The notes: a model not told the origin generated them from the letters alone. A stretch of DNA of 64,000 bases from Halobellus clavatus (GCF_900107195.1 NZ_FNPB01000005.1:1-64000), one strand, 5' to 3'; numbered from the stretch's first letter, positions 17,880 through 26,965 are shown. Numbers and translations are program-made.

Positions 17880-18524
17880 ATGGCAAATAATTCAAATTCG
17901 GAACTCCGGAGTCGAGGATTCCTCACTGAGGACGACAGACAGTTTCTTCTCGGAGACAAAGAAGAGCCACCAGAAGGTTCAGCTCGACGGCAAAAACGTC
18001 ACAAAATCAGGAAGCGGTTGGAAAATGCGATACTCGATTTTCAGGTAATCGAACAAGGATTGCCTGATAAGGATATTGAACAGATATTTGACCCGGCATA
18101 TGAGTGGGGCCGAGACAGAAGAAGACTCAATGAAGAAGGGCGATATGATGAATACCCCGAAACGAATGAATTTATTCAGAGTCTGCTCGCGTTTTTTAAT
18201 TTCTTTGCATATTCTATGGCAAAAAGTCGGATTACGGAAGTTGCAAATCTTCGGGACCTAATAGTGCAGGAAGGATTTGAGAGAGGCCTTCGCAGATACC
18301 ATCTCAGTACTGGAGGTGACTACATCAATTACAACGTGGATATAGAAGTAACGGTTGCAGAGCGTGAATCAATGCAGAATCACATAGTCAATATCGAAAG
18401 GAATATTCCTGAAAAGTCAGACGAAGCAGCAGAGAAAATACTCGATCTCTATCATCAAAATAGAATCCCCGCAGGCTTTGCTCAACAATTGTGGGATCAC
18501 TACGTAGACCAAGAATTGGAGTGA
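17880..18524 (+). CDS. Conserved haloarchaeal mobile-element protein of unknown function
   Basis: 214 residues, hydrophilic and mainly helical. The N-terminus SRGFLTEDDRQFLLG followed by RQKRHKIRKRLENAILDFQV resembles a family often seen beside integrases in haloarchaeal proviruses and integrated plasmids (SRG-x-LT-x-x-DR-x-x-L-x-G, then a basic helix and DF). I know that family only as unknown function. Leaderless start, with TATA about 26 nt upstream. There is no signal peptide or membrane segment. Possible roles such as regulation or DNA binding through the Arg/Lys-rich helix (about 40-52) are inference. Confidence 0.7.
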   Translation: MANNSNSELRSRGFLTEDDRQFLLGDKEEPPEGSARRQKRHKIRKRLENAILDFQVIEQGLPDKDIEQIFDPAYEWGRDRRRLNEEGRYDEYPETNEFIQSLLAFFNFFAYSMAKSRITEVANLRDLIVQEGFERGLRRYHLSTGGDYINYNVDIEVTVAERESMQNHIVNIERNIPEKSDEAAEKILDLYHQNRIPAGFAQQLWDHYVDQELE

Positions 18525-18728
18525 GCGACAGACTCTTTAAATTCAATCAAAAGCACTTCTTCTACGTTTGATTTAGTGTTTGAACTACATCCTGTACGGA
18601 ACAACTATGTATCACTAACGAAACATTAAGGATCTGGATTAGTGATACTAAGGAGGACGGATGAATTGGAGGCAGAATCAGCAAGTGCTTCCGCAAAAAG
18701 AGTGGTACCCACGGCGCTCCGCGCCGGG

Positions 18729-18771
18729 CCTTGCCATGGTCACAACCTGGGTTCAAATCCCAGCCAGCGCA
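18729..18771 (+). repeat. attR, 43-bp copy of tRNA-Gly 3' half
   Basis: Identical to 16149-16191. No 5' half of a tRNA precedes it: the upstream sequence cggcgctccgcgccggg does not make an acceptor/D-arm pair. It is therefore the displaced original 3' end of the tRNA gene and marks the right end of the integrated element. The 204 bases before it, after the unknown gene, show nothing I can name. Confidence 0.9.
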
Positions 18772-18927
18772 CTTCTCTGCATTCTAGTTGAAGAGCGACC
18801 GCACCGCGCGTCGCTCGCCTCGCCCACTCAACGTCTACTCAAAAATCCGTCACACACCGCCGTTCCTCACACAGTCGTCTGAGATTCCCGAAAGGATTCA
18901 CCCCCTCGGGGTGTCGGTCCCGACACG

Positions 18928-19296
18928 ATGGCGTCCCGACGAATGCGCTTCGCCCTCGCCCTCGGCCTCGTGCTCGTCCTCGCCACGGGTGGGGTAATGA
19001 CAGCCTCGACCGCCGAACAGCAAGCGCTGAACGCCGAACGGGAGCACATCACGAACCGACTGGACGACGCCACCTGCCTCGACGAGTGGGGCGTAGATGC
19101 GGGGACCGTCAGGAAAAGCGCGCGTGTCACGCGCGTCACCGCTCGCGGCGTTCGCGTGCGGGTCACGATGCCCTACGCCTACCGGGTCGAGCAGGACGGT
19201 GAGCCGCTCTTCGCAGACACCGCCTCGGACGCGACGTACGTGGTCTCCCTGCGCGGCGCACACCGGATGAGCGGCGATCGGATCGAGCCGTGCTGA
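18928..19296 (+). CDS. Small exported protein of unknown function
   Basis: 122 residues. A signal-peptide-like N-terminus has basic residues (RRMRF) followed by the hydrophobic run ALALGLVLVLATGGVMT (about 8-24). The exported part is about 95 residues with two cysteines (about C51 in DATCLDEWG and the terminal C122), which could pair outside the cell. No family is recognised. It is the first chromosomal gene after the integrated element and returns to GC-rich codon use. Confidence 0.7.
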   Translation: MASRRMRFALALGLVLVLATGGVMTASTAEQQALNAEREHITNRLDDATCLDEWGVDAGTVRKSARVTRVTARGVRVRVTMPYAYRVEQDGEPLFADTASDATYVVSLRGAHRMSGDRIEPC

Positions 19297-19405
19297 GTGG
19301 CCAGATACCGTGCCTCGCCCGGTGCAGACGCGTCGTCGACCCGTCCGGATGGTATCCCGCTCGCACAAAGTCATATTTTAGTATTGACACGCAGACGCTC
19401 CCCGT

Positions 19406-20566
19406 ATGAACGGGAACCGCTTCGTCGTCGCCCTCTTCGGTATCCTCGTCGCCACCGTCATCGGCGTCCTCGCCTTCGAGTTCATCGCCCCGCTGACGAT
19501 ATCGGTGTTCCTCTACTACTCGACACGCCGCTATCACCACGCCCTCAGTCGCTTCCGCTTGCCCGCGAACGTCCGGGCGGCGATTGTGATGGCCTCTCTG
19601 GCCGTCCCGCTGATCCTGCTGATCAGCTACGCGACCGTGTTGCTCGCCATCGAGGCCCAGCAGTTCATCGAACAGTACGCGCTCATCGACGTCGCCAGTC
19701 AGAACTTCGAGTGGTTCGCTGGGATCAACGACATCCCCGAATTCAGTATTCAGGGACTCTACGAGGCGTATCAGGCCGGTGATCTCGCGCCCTTCGTCGA
19801 GTTCGCCACCGAGCACGCGGCGTTCCTGACGACGCTGATCTCGAATTTCTTCCTCAACCTGTTCGTCCTGGTGATCGTGACCTACTATCTCCTGATCGAC
19901 GGCCACCGGATCAGCGAGTGGCTCCTGCAGTTCGACGACGGGGCGATCATCCGGGAGTATCTCGAAGCCGTCGATCGGGAACTGGAGGCCGTCCTCTTCG
20001 GGAACCTCCTGAACGTGCTGGCGATCGCGCTGATCGCGATCGGGTCGTTCAGCGCCTACAATACGTTCGTTCCCGCCGCCGCGGAGGTCCCGTATCCCGC
20101 ACTCGCCGGGGCGCTCACTGGAATCGCGAGCCTGGTTCCGGTCGTCGGGATGAAGATCATCTACGTGCCCCTCACGATCGCGACCGCGCTGCCGATCGTG
20201 CTCAACGGCGATCCGGCGAACCTCCTGTTCGTCGCGGGGTTCTTCGCCGTCGCCGTCGTCGTCGTCGACACGATTCCCGACCTCGTGCTGCGCCCGCTCC
20301 TCAGCGGCGAGGATACCCACGTGGGAATGTTGATGCTGGCGTACACGCTCGGCCCGGTGGTTCTCGGCTTCTACGGCCTCTTCTTGGCCCCGATGTTGCT
20401 GGTCGTCGGGTTGACGTTCGCCAACACCGCGCTCCCGCGACTGCTTGAGGACTCTTCGACCGGGAGGGGCGCGGCACTGACCACTACGCAGAGTGAACCG
20501 TCCGAGGCGGGCACCCCCGACGAGACGGACGACTCGGCCGGACTCGACGAACAACCTGCCGGGTGA
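19406..20566 (+). CDS. AI-2E/PerM-family membrane transporter
   Basis: 386 residues with about seven to eight hydrophobic segments. The central soluble stretch between TM3 and TM4 (about 90-145) and the late GFYGLFLAPMLLVVGLTFAN segment (about 333-352) are typical of the PerM/TqsA/YdiK family (formerly UPF0118). The family exports varied substrates: autoinducer-2 in some bacteria, Na+/H+ exchange in others. The substrate here is unknown. The C-terminal ~35 residues are polar and probably cytoplasmic. It stands alone. Confidence 0.85.
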   Translation: MNGNRFVVALFGILVATVIGVLAFEFIAPLTISVFLYYSTRRYHHALSRFRLPANVRAAIVMASLAVPLILLISYATVLLAIEAQQFIEQYALIDVASQNFEWFAGINDIPEFSIQGLYEAYQAGDLAPFVEFATEHAAFLTTLISNFFLNLFVLVIVTYYLLIDGHRISEWLLQFDDGAIIREYLEAVDRELEAVLFGNLLNVLAIALIAIGSFSAYNTFVPAAAEVPYPALAGALTGIASLVPVVGMKIIYVPLTIATALPIVLNGDPANLLFVAGFFAVAVVVVDTIPDLVLRPLLSGEDTHVGMLMLAYTLGPVVLGFYGLFLAPMLLVVGLTFANTALPRLLEDSSTGRGAALTTTQSEPSEAGTPDETDDSAGLDEQPAG

Positions 20567-20756
20567 GTTGCGGGCGGCGACCCGATCTGTAGACACTCGA
20601 TTCGCTACCCACTGTTCGCTGTTCCTCCCACTCGTCCATCGGGCGGGGCAGTCCACCGCCGCACTGGGTGCCGCTGATCGGGGCGGTTCCCTCCGTAGAC
20701 GACTGTCGGACACGTCGAGTCAACCGTTTTTGCGTCTCGCCGTCGAACGTCCAGTG

Positions 20757-21083
20757 ATGACCGTCATCGCACTACTCAGTGTCGCCCCGGTAATCGAGGG
20801 AAGTATGGCCGAGGAGGTCGCGGCCGCCGTCGACGCACTCGAGTCGTTCGACGTCGAATACGAGACGAATCCGATGGGGACTGTGATCGAAGCAGACGAC
20901 CCGGGAACGCTCTTCGCGGCCGCCGAAGCGGCCCACCGGGCGGTCGACGCAGACCGGGTGAGTACCGTGCTGAAAATCGACGACAAGCGGACGAGCGATA
21001 CCGACGCGGCAGAAAAAGTCGACGTCGTCGAATCACACCTCGGACGACCCGCCCGCAGCGACCGGACGGACTCGGACGGGTAA
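20757..21083 (+). CDS. Thiamine-binding protein, MTH1187/YkoF type
   Basis: 108 residues. The family fold is recognisable in TVIALLSVAPVIEGSMAEEVAAAV (beta strand then helix) and the YETNPMGTVIEAD segment (about 41-53). These small ferredoxin-like proteins bind thiamine or precursors and are thought to supply or sense thiamine in the cytoplasm. The ATG at 20757 is chosen because upstream in-frame sequence is non-conserved. The C-terminal ~15 residues are a polar tail. Confidence 0.85.
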   Translation: MTVIALLSVAPVIEGSMAEEVAAAVDALESFDVEYETNPMGTVIEADDPGTLFAAAEAAHRAVDADRVSTVLKIDDKRTSDTDAAEKVDVVESHLGRPARSDRTDSDG

Positions 21084-21143
21084 GTGAACCGCCCGGCGGG
21101 GTTGAACAAAGCGAACTCCCGGTCACGAAGACCGGACGTCACC

Positions 21144-24100
21144 TCACTCCCGGCGGAGGGCCAGCAGCGCGGCCCCTGCGAGGGCGATCAGCGCGGTCGC
21201 GACGCCGAATCCGGGCGTCGTGGTCGGCGTCTGAACCGTGGGGATTTCGGTCGTGGTGGTTCCGGGCGTTGCCGTAGTCCTCGTCGGGGTGTCTGTCGTG
21301 GTCGTGGACGTCGTGATCGTGGTCGTCTCCTCCGGCGTGTCAGTCGTCGCGGTCGGGATCACCGGCTGTACCGTGCCATCGACTTCCAGATCTGACGCCG
21401 GACTCGTCCCGGTCACGGTAACCGTGTAGGGATCGCCGGGGCTGGTGTCGTTGAACGACAGGGTCACCAGGAACTGGCCGTCGGAGTCGACCGTCGTCGT
21501 CCCCGTCTTCAGGAACGGCGGCCGCACTCCGTCGCCACTCCGCACGCGGATCGTCAGTTCGGTCCCGGGCGCGACCGTCGTTTCCCCGAAGACCTCCTGG
21601 CCGCTCGCCGCCGTGACGTTGAACGGTTCGTTCATCGTGAGCTCGGCGGTCGTCAGCGAGAGCGTCGTCTCAACAGCTTCATCGTCACCTGACTCGGTCA
21701 GATCGAGATCGTTCTCGTCGTCGCCGAAGACAGTGAACGACGCGCGGAGGTCGTCGTCGTCACTGATCTCCCCGTAGCTGTTTTCGCTTGCATCGATCGC
21801 CCCGTCGTTGTCGGTATCTTCGACCCCAGCGGGTCCAAACTCGCCGGTTCGTGTGACGACGTAGTACGTGTCGTTCTCTGCGTCCGCGATGACCCGTGAG
21901 TTGCTGGCGTTCATCTGGAGCACCAGCGGGTCACGGTTCGGTCCGGGATCCTGCTGTTCGACAGTGAAGCGCGATGCAGGCGAACTGCCAGTACCGTTCG
22001 CAAAGGCGAAGAACGCCGAGGTGACGGTGTCCTCGCCGCGGGCGTCGAGTGCGCCTTCGAGTCCGGATGCACGGATTTCGTAGAGGACCGTGTCACCGAA
22101 CGCAGCCTCAGACGTGCGGGTGACCCAGTCGCCGGTCCCCGCTCGTACGTCCTCTGCGTTGTCGAGGTCGCCGTAACGGTCCCGCGGGGCGGTCCACGAC
22201 CGAATCTCGACTGTCTCACGCGGCCGGAGATCGAGTTGGGCGACGTCTGTCACTCGACCGTCGACCGAGGCTTCGAGCGGGTAGATCTCGGCGTCGAGGA
22301 GGTTCGAGACGCCGAGGGAGACTTCACCGTTGACGATCTCGTCGTCCTCACTGACGCTGAAGACGTCGTTTTCGCTGCTGAACGATCCCGTTCCGTACGA
22401 GGTCGCGGCGTACGTATTGAAGTAGACGGTCACTTGCCCGTCTTGATCGTCGCCGCCGGCGTCCCGGACGGTCACGTTCGCTTCGTAGCCGACGGTATCT
22501 CCACCGATCCGTAGCGTCCCCTCGTCGGTGTTCGCAAGCTCGACTGTGATGGCAGCGACGTCACCCCGTTCCTCCTGTGGGATTCGGTTCGGGAACGTCG
22601 CCTCCGTGTCACCGGCCTCGCGAACGGTGATTGTGTTCGATTCGGTGGTGACACCCGATGTCGTGTCGGTCGCACGGATCGTGTACTCGCCGGTTTCGAG
22701 CGAAAGCTGTTCGAGGTCGTAGCTGAAGTCGTAGTTCCCCTGGCCCGAAAGCTGTTCCAGCCGTTCACTCACGCCTTCGGGGAGTTCACCGTCGTCGTCA
22801 AGGAGTTCAAGTCTGATCTCACGGTTCCCTGCTCGGGCTTCGACCGTCCCGTCGATCGTCCCGGCGTTCGTCACGTTCCGATCGTCGATCGAGAGTGAGA
22901 GACCGAGGCTCCGCACAGTGATCGATGCCGTGCTTTCGCCGTCGATATCGGCGTCGTAGTCACCGGCGGCGCGCTGTGCAGTTGCGAACACGAACACGTG
23001 GCTGTTAGTTCCCGTCGATCCGTCGAAGAAGTAGTTGTTGTCGTCGTCAGTTGCTTCGATCACGACGCCGGTATTCGATGCTGAAGCGACGATGGAGACG
23101 TTCGCCCCCTTGTACGCGGTAGCGCTCTCACCGGAGCCGACTGACGTGGGCGCGAATCTGACGCTCGTGTTGCCGGTATTCGAGAGCGCGTTTCCGTCCG
23201 GATCCGTGATACCGCTCTGCAGATTAAGCGTCATCGCCTGGCTGTAGGTGTCGTCGAGTTCGATGACTGCGCGACCTTGCGCCTCGCTGACGCTGACGAT
23301 TCCGTTCCCGTTCGTCAGCTGCCCCTCACCTTCGACGTAGAGCGCGTAGCTCGAGCCGAAGTTCTGGACGTCTTCGGAGAACGACACCTCGACGACGGGC
23401 GTGTCGTCGGACGGCCGTACGTACTGGATCGCACTCAGGAACTCTGGGTCACCGGGGGAACCGCCACTGTATGGGACCCTAAGCTCTGCGGACGTCCCTG
23501 TAGACCGTGTCTGGGAATCACTCGCGTTAATCTTGACCAGTTCCTGTATTTCCTCTGTCCCTTCCGGGACGGCCGGACTGGTCACGTTCACCGTTCCGGC
23601 GAGGTAGACCGTCTCAGTGTTGGGAGTATCGACGATTTCGACCGAATCTCCGACGATGTCCGCAGAACTATTTACCACAGTCCCGTCCGCATCTCTGAGT
23701 ACGACGTTTTCTTGCTCTATCGTGAACTCCGCTGGAACTGAGAGCGAGAACGTCGTGTCCGCGCTCGTATCGACGCCGGTAAACGTGTAATTGAAATTAT
23801 GCTGCGTTGTCGTCTCCTCGACACCCTCAGACGGCGAAAACTCTGTCGGGCCATCCGTGACTGCGAGTGGATCATTCAGGATGTCGATACCTGAACCCTG
23901 GATAGATGCCGACCCGTCGTTGTCGCTCGCTGTGACCTCCGGATTGTACGTCTGGTCCGAGTTGACTGACGGACTCCGGAGGTCGATCTCTCCTCGGAGG
24001 TAGACGGTCGACGTTGCGGAACTTCCGGATAACGTTACGTTGTTGTCGCTCTGGACGGTGGGGTTGTCGTCGATCGTTCCCCCGGTCTCGTTGACCAGCA

Positions 24101-24371
24101 CGACGCTGCTCGCGTCTTCGATCGTGAACGCGCTGGGAATCGTGAGATTGGCCGTGACGGTGTCGCTCGTGTTGACGCCGCTGACAGAATAATTGAAACT
24201 GAACGTATCCAAGGTATCTTCGTCGACGCTGTCCGGACTGAACGCCGCTTCCTCTGTGACTCCGGAAACGGCCGCCGCCGATCCGGCGAACGCGACGCTG
24301 CCGGCGACGGCTGACAGAAGGACAAGGGCTGCGAGCGATACGGCGCGAATTCGGGAGGTGTCTCGTGTCAT
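21144..24371 (-). CDS. S-layer-like surface glycoprotein with PGF-CTERM sorting signal
   Basis: 1075 residues. It has a signal peptide (about 1-35; RIRAVSLAALVLLSAVAGS then AFAGSAAA) and an extracellular, Asp/Glu-rich body. Two similar domains of about 130 residues stand in tandem at the N-terminus, each opening with FSP and containing a FNY(S/T) strand and an F-T-I-E strand. Many N-x-S/T sequons follow. A C-terminal BGTF-like domain contains FNVTAASGQEVFGETTVAPG, then comes a Thr-rich linker (likely O-glycosylated) and PGFGVATALIALAGAALLALRRE, the archaeosortase PGF-CTERM tail. Such proteins form or decorate the haloarchaeal S-layer and are lipid-anchored after ArtA processing. A strong TATA lies about 155 nt upstream. 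Confidence 0.88.
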   Translation of the reverse strand: MTRDTSRIRAVSLAALVLLSAVAGSVAFAGSAAAVSGVTEEAAFSPDSVDEDTLDTFSFNYSVSGVNTSDTVTANLTIPSAFTIEDASSVVLVNETGGTIDDNPTVQSDNNVTLSGSSATSTVYLRGEIDLRSPSVNSDQTYNPEVTASDNDGSASIQGSGIDILNDPLAVTDGPTEFSPSEGVEETTTQHNFNYTFTGVDTSADTTFSLSVPAEFTIEQENVVLRDADGTVVNSSADIVGDSVEIVDTPNTETVYLAGTVNVTSPAVPEGTEEIQELVKINASDSQTRSTGTSAELRVPYSGGSPGDPEFLSAIQYVRPSDDTPVVEVSFSEDVQNFGSSYALYVEGEGQLTNGNGIVSVSEAQGRAVIELDDTYSQAMTLNLQSGITDPDGNALSNTGNTSVRFAPTSVGSGESATAYKGANVSIVASASNTGVVIEATDDDNNYFFDGSTGTNSHVFVFATAQRAAGDYDADIDGESTASITVRSLGLSLSIDDRNVTNAGTIDGTVEARAGNREIRLELLDDDGELPEGVSERLEQLSGQGNYDFSYDLEQLSLETGEYTIRATDTTSGVTTESNTITVREAGDTEATFPNRIPQEERGDVAAITVELANTDEGTLRIGGDTVGYEANVTVRDAGGDDQDGQVTVYFNTYAATSYGTGSFSSENDVFSVSEDDEIVNGEVSLGVSNLLDAEIYPLEASVDGRVTDVAQLDLRPRETVEIRSWTAPRDRYGDLDNAEDVRAGTGDWVTRTSEAAFGDTVLYEIRASGLEGALDARGEDTVTSAFFAFANGTGSSPASRFTVEQQDPGPNRDPLVLQMNASNSRVIADAENDTYYVVTRTGEFGPAGVEDTDNDGAIDASENSYGEISDDDDLRASFTVFGDDENDLDLTESGDDEAVETTLSLTTAELTMNEPFNVTAASGQEVFGETTVAPGTELTIRVRSGDGVRPPFLKTGTTTVDSDGQFLVTLSFNDTSPGDPYTVTVTGTSPASDLEVDGTVQPVIPTATTDTPEETTTITTSTTTTDTPTRTTATPGTTTTEIPTVQTPTTTPGFGVATALIALAGAALLALRRE

Positions 24372-24705
24372 AGCTTGGGGATTACGTGGGGATTTCAGGT
24401 CTCACCGCGGCTGTTCGGGCGACTGGACCGACTGTGCCCGGATGGGGACCTGTCGGCGTGGGGGGCTCGCCGCCGACGTTTCGGGCGTACTCGTGTGCGG
24501 CACAGTCGGGTGTCTGCGTGGACTATATTTATACGGGGACATAGGCTTTGTGTGCTACATCGCTGGGACGTATCGGTCCAGTGTGCCGGATTCTCGAAGA
24601 AACAATCGCCGCCAGCGCCGGAACGGCCACATCTCGATACGGTCTCCCACCGCGGACCGCGAGGGCGACTCGGCCGGGTCGATGGGTTCGCCGCGACGAC
24701 GTGAG
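24372..24705. other. Leader/promoter region of the surface glycoprotein gene
   Basis: No gene is supported. On the minus strand TATAAATATA (24524-24533) is the clearest TATA box in this part of the window. Transcription from it would start near 24500 and give an untranslated leader of about 130 nt before the ATG at 24371. Long leaders are known for haloarchaeal S-layer genes. The rest (24540-24705) shows nothing nameable. Confidence 0.5.
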
Positions 24706-24894
24706 TCAGACTACAGGTCCGCTTTCGGACGTGCCGACGAGCCACGTTCCGAGCGTCAGAAGCGCCGCTGCCGGCACCAGCGCGTAGGTGAAGAGCTGTG
24801 AGGTCCCCGGAAAGATCCCGGGCAGGAACAACAGCGTCCCGACGATCATAAGCGCGATGCCGACGAGCACGCGAGTGCTATCGAAGAGTCCCAT
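24706..24894 (-). CDS. Small two-helix membrane protein
   Basis: 62 residues with two hydrophobic segments: VLVGIALMIVGTLLFLPGIF (about 9-28) and LFTYALVPAAALLTLGTWLV (about 34-53). The start is the ATG at 24892-24894, since the five residues further upstream are poorly supported. No family is recognised. It is divergent from the MoCF gene at 25005. Confidence 0.7.
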   Translation of the reverse strand: MGLFDSTRVLVGIALMIVGTLLFLPGIFPGTSQLFTYALVPAAALLTLGTWLVGTSESGPVV

Positions 24895-25004
24895 ACCGAC
24901 CCTCTGCACAGCGCGGGATATGGACTTTCCGCTTTTGATTATCAGGCGATCCTCCCGCGCCCCGTGGAGTGTGACTTAACCGCCCGCCGTCCGTCGGGGC
25001 GGGT

Positions 25005-25754
25005 ATGAACGCCGCGATCGTCACCGTCGGCAACGAACTGCTCGCGGGCGACATCGAGAACACGAACGCGACGTGGCTCGCGGAAGAACTCACCGCCCGC
25101 GGCGTCGACGTCACTCGCATCATCGTCGTTCCGGACGAAGAGCCCGTCGTCGCCACACGGATCCGCGAGTGGCGCGAGCGCTTCGACGCCGTCTTGGTCA
25201 CCGGTGGACTGGGTGGGACGCCAGACGACGTGACGATGGCCGCCGTGGCAGCGGGACTCGACCGCGAGTTGGTCGTCGATCCCGTCGCCGAGGCCGACGT
25301 CCAGGAGACGATCGATCGCATCTTCGAGGAGAACCCGGACCTCGACTTCGACCTCCGCGCGGAGTGGTACGCCTCGATGCCGGCCGACGCGACGCCGATC
25401 CCGAACCCCGAGGGACTCGCGCCCGGGTGCGTCGCCGACAACGTGTACGTCCTGCCCGGAATTCCCGAGGAGATGCGCGCCGTCTTCGAGAACGTCGCCG
25501 CCGAATTCGCCGGCGACGTCGCCACGCGGACGCTGTACTCGCCCGAGCCGGAGGGGGCGCTCGCATCAGCCCTGGGGGACGTCGCAGCGGAGTTCGGCGT
25601 CCGCGTCGGCAGCTATCCGAACCGAGACGCCAGCCGCACCCGACTCAAGCTCACCGGCGACGACGCGGCGACTGTCGAGGAGGCAGTCGCGTGGCTCCGC
25701 GAGGAGGCGGACTTCGAACTCACCCCGACCGAGGACCCCGAGTCGGCGCACTGA
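25005..25754 (+). CDS. CinA-like molybdopterin-binding (MoCF) domain protein
   Basis: 249 residues. The MoCF fold is shown by VTVGNELLAGDIENTNATWLAEEL (about 6-29) and VLVTGGLGGTPDDVT (about 63-77). This is the domain shared by MoaB/MogA and the N-terminus of CinA. The second CinA domain (nicotinamide-nucleotide amidohydrolase) is absent, as in many archaeal members. A role in pyridine-nucleotide or molybdopterin salvage is possible. The small C-terminal domain (about 180-245) matches the CinA KH-like region. Convergent with the protease gene, 35 nt away. Confidence 0.85.
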   Translation: MNAAIVTVGNELLAGDIENTNATWLAEELTARGVDVTRIIVVPDEEPVVATRIREWRERFDAVLVTGGLGGTPDDVTMAAVAAGLDRELVVDPVAEADVQETIDRIFEENPDLDFDLRAEWYASMPADATPIPNPEGLAPGCVADNVYVLPGIPEEMRAVFENVAAEFAGDVATRTLYSPEPEGALASALGDVAAEFGVRVGSYPNRDASRTRLKLTGDDAATVEEAVAWLREEADFELTPTEDPESAH

Positions 25755-25789
25755 CCGAATCGCTCCCGGCAGACTGGACCTGTGCCGGT

Positions 25790-26965
25790 CTACCGCGGGT
25801 TGGGGAGGCTCGAGGTGTCCCGGGGCGACAGCGACGACAGGGTCCCGCGAGACTGGATGATGTTGAAGGCCGTCACGAGATCCGAGCGGGAGATGAGTCC
25901 GACGACCTCGCCACGTTCGTCGACCACCGGAAGCCGGCCCACATCGTGCTGCTGCATCTGCTCGATGGCGGTCATCGCGTCTTCGTCGGGACCGATCGTC
26001 GCCAGTTCGTCGGACATCACCTCGCCGACGCGGTAGGCATCGCGTTCGACCTCCCGTACCGATCGGGCGTCATCGAGCGTGACCATCCCGACCAGTCGGT
26101 CGCCGTCCATCACCGGGTACCCGGTGTGTCGCTCGGTGAACATCCGCTCGAGCAGTTCGGCGACGCTCGTCCCGCTGTCGACGACGTCGAGTTGCTCGCG
26201 GGGCGTCATCACGTCCCGGACGGTGACGTCCTGAAACGCGGCCTTCATCACGGTCTGTTGGGCCTCCGAGGATGCACCCATATAGATGAAGAACGCCAGG
26301 GCGACGAGAAAGAGATTCGCGAACAGGCCGAACAGTCCGAGCAGGAAGGCGAACACCTTGCCGACCTCGGCGGCGATCTGCGTCGCCCTGGCGTGCGGGC
26401 GATTCCGTGCCAGCAGCGCTCGGAGCACCCGACCCCCGTCCATCGGAAACCCGGGGAGCATATTGAAGACCGCGAGCACGACGTTCGTCAGGGCTAGATA
26501 GCCGATGACGAACTTCACGGGATCGAGCGTCGCCGGCAGCGCGAGGAACGCGACGTAAGAGATCCCCCCGAGCGCGACGCTGACGATCGGTCCCGCGATA
26601 GCGATCGACAGCTCCTGTCGCCAGTCTTCGGGCATCTCGGCGAAGCTCGCCACGCCACCGAAGAGCCACAGGGTGATCGAGTCGATCTCGTAGCCGAACC
26701 GCATCGCGACCAGCGAGTGGCCGAACTCGTGAAAGAGGACACAGACGAAGAGCCCGAGCGCTGCAGCCGCGCCGAGGACCCACTGCATCGATCCGGCGGT
26801 GAGCACCCCGACGTCGATCGCCGAGCCGAACAGGTCGTTCACGACACCGGTCAACTGGGCGACGTCGTTGCCGATGAGCCACGCGAAGAACGGGAGCACG
26901 AGGAGGAACGTGAGATCGAGCTTGATCGGGATCCCGAACGCGCTGCCGATGCGGATACCACGCAT
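25790..26965 (-). CDS. Site-2 protease-type metalloprotease (M50) with two CBS domains
   Basis: 391 residues. Intramembrane zinc protease: HEFGH (79-83) supplies two zinc ligands and the glutamate, and NMLPGFPMDGGR (168-179, D176) supplies the third ligand. About six hydrophobic segments surround them. After residue ~240 come two CBS repeats (about 250-305 and 318-372), suggesting control by an adenine nucleotide. Members cut membrane-bound regulators; the substrate is unknown. The ATG at 26963-26965 is preferred to an upstream in-frame start. The divergent helicase gene begins 136 nt away. Confidence 0.92.
   Translation of the reverse strand: MRGIRIGSAFGIPIKLDLTFLLVLPFFAWLIGNDVAQLTGVVNDLFGSAIDVGVLTAGSMQWVLGAAAALGLFVCVLFHEFGHSLVAMRFGYEIDSITLWLFGGVASFAEMPEDWRQELSIAIAGPIVSVALGGISYVAFLALPATLDPVKFVIGYLALTNVVLAVFNMLPGFPMDGGRVLRALLARNRPHARATQIAAEVGKVFAFLLGLFGLFANLFLVALAFFIYMGASSEAQQTVMKAAFQDVTVRDVMTPREQLDVVDSGTSVAELLERMFTERHTGYPVMDGDRLVGMVTLDDARSVREVERDAYRVGEVMSDELATIGPDEDAMTAIEQMQQHDVGRLPVVDERGEVVGLISRSDLVTAFNIIQSRGTLSSLSPRDTSSLPNPR

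Larger units (their letters stand above)
16149..18771. mobile_element. Mini integrative element inserted in tRNA-Gly
   Basis: A segment of about 2.6 kb lies between two identical 43-bp copies of the 3' half of tRNA-Gly. It contains a tyrosine recombinase reading away from the tRNA, a 56-residue two-helix membrane protein and a 214-residue unknown protein. All are much more AT-rich than the flanking operon. No replication, capsid, conjugation or toxin-antitoxin gene is recognisable. It may be a remnant, or a satellite that depends on another element for transfer. Confidence 0.85.

Noticed and set aside
17803-17880. TAACG repeats considered as a CRISPR-like array
   Set aside because: The repeats are 5 bp with spacings of 34, 15 and 18 bp. 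No array of 20-40 bp repeats with regular spacers exists anywhere in the window.
19163-20713. 516-codon open frame on the minus strand
   Set aside because: Antisense to the AI-2E-type permease, with a charged repetitive translation typical of shadows; the membrane protein on the other strand is clearly real.
25073-26497. 474-codon plus-strand frame across two genes
   Set aside because: It is out of frame with the CinA-like gene and antisense to the M50 protease; arginine-rich shadow.
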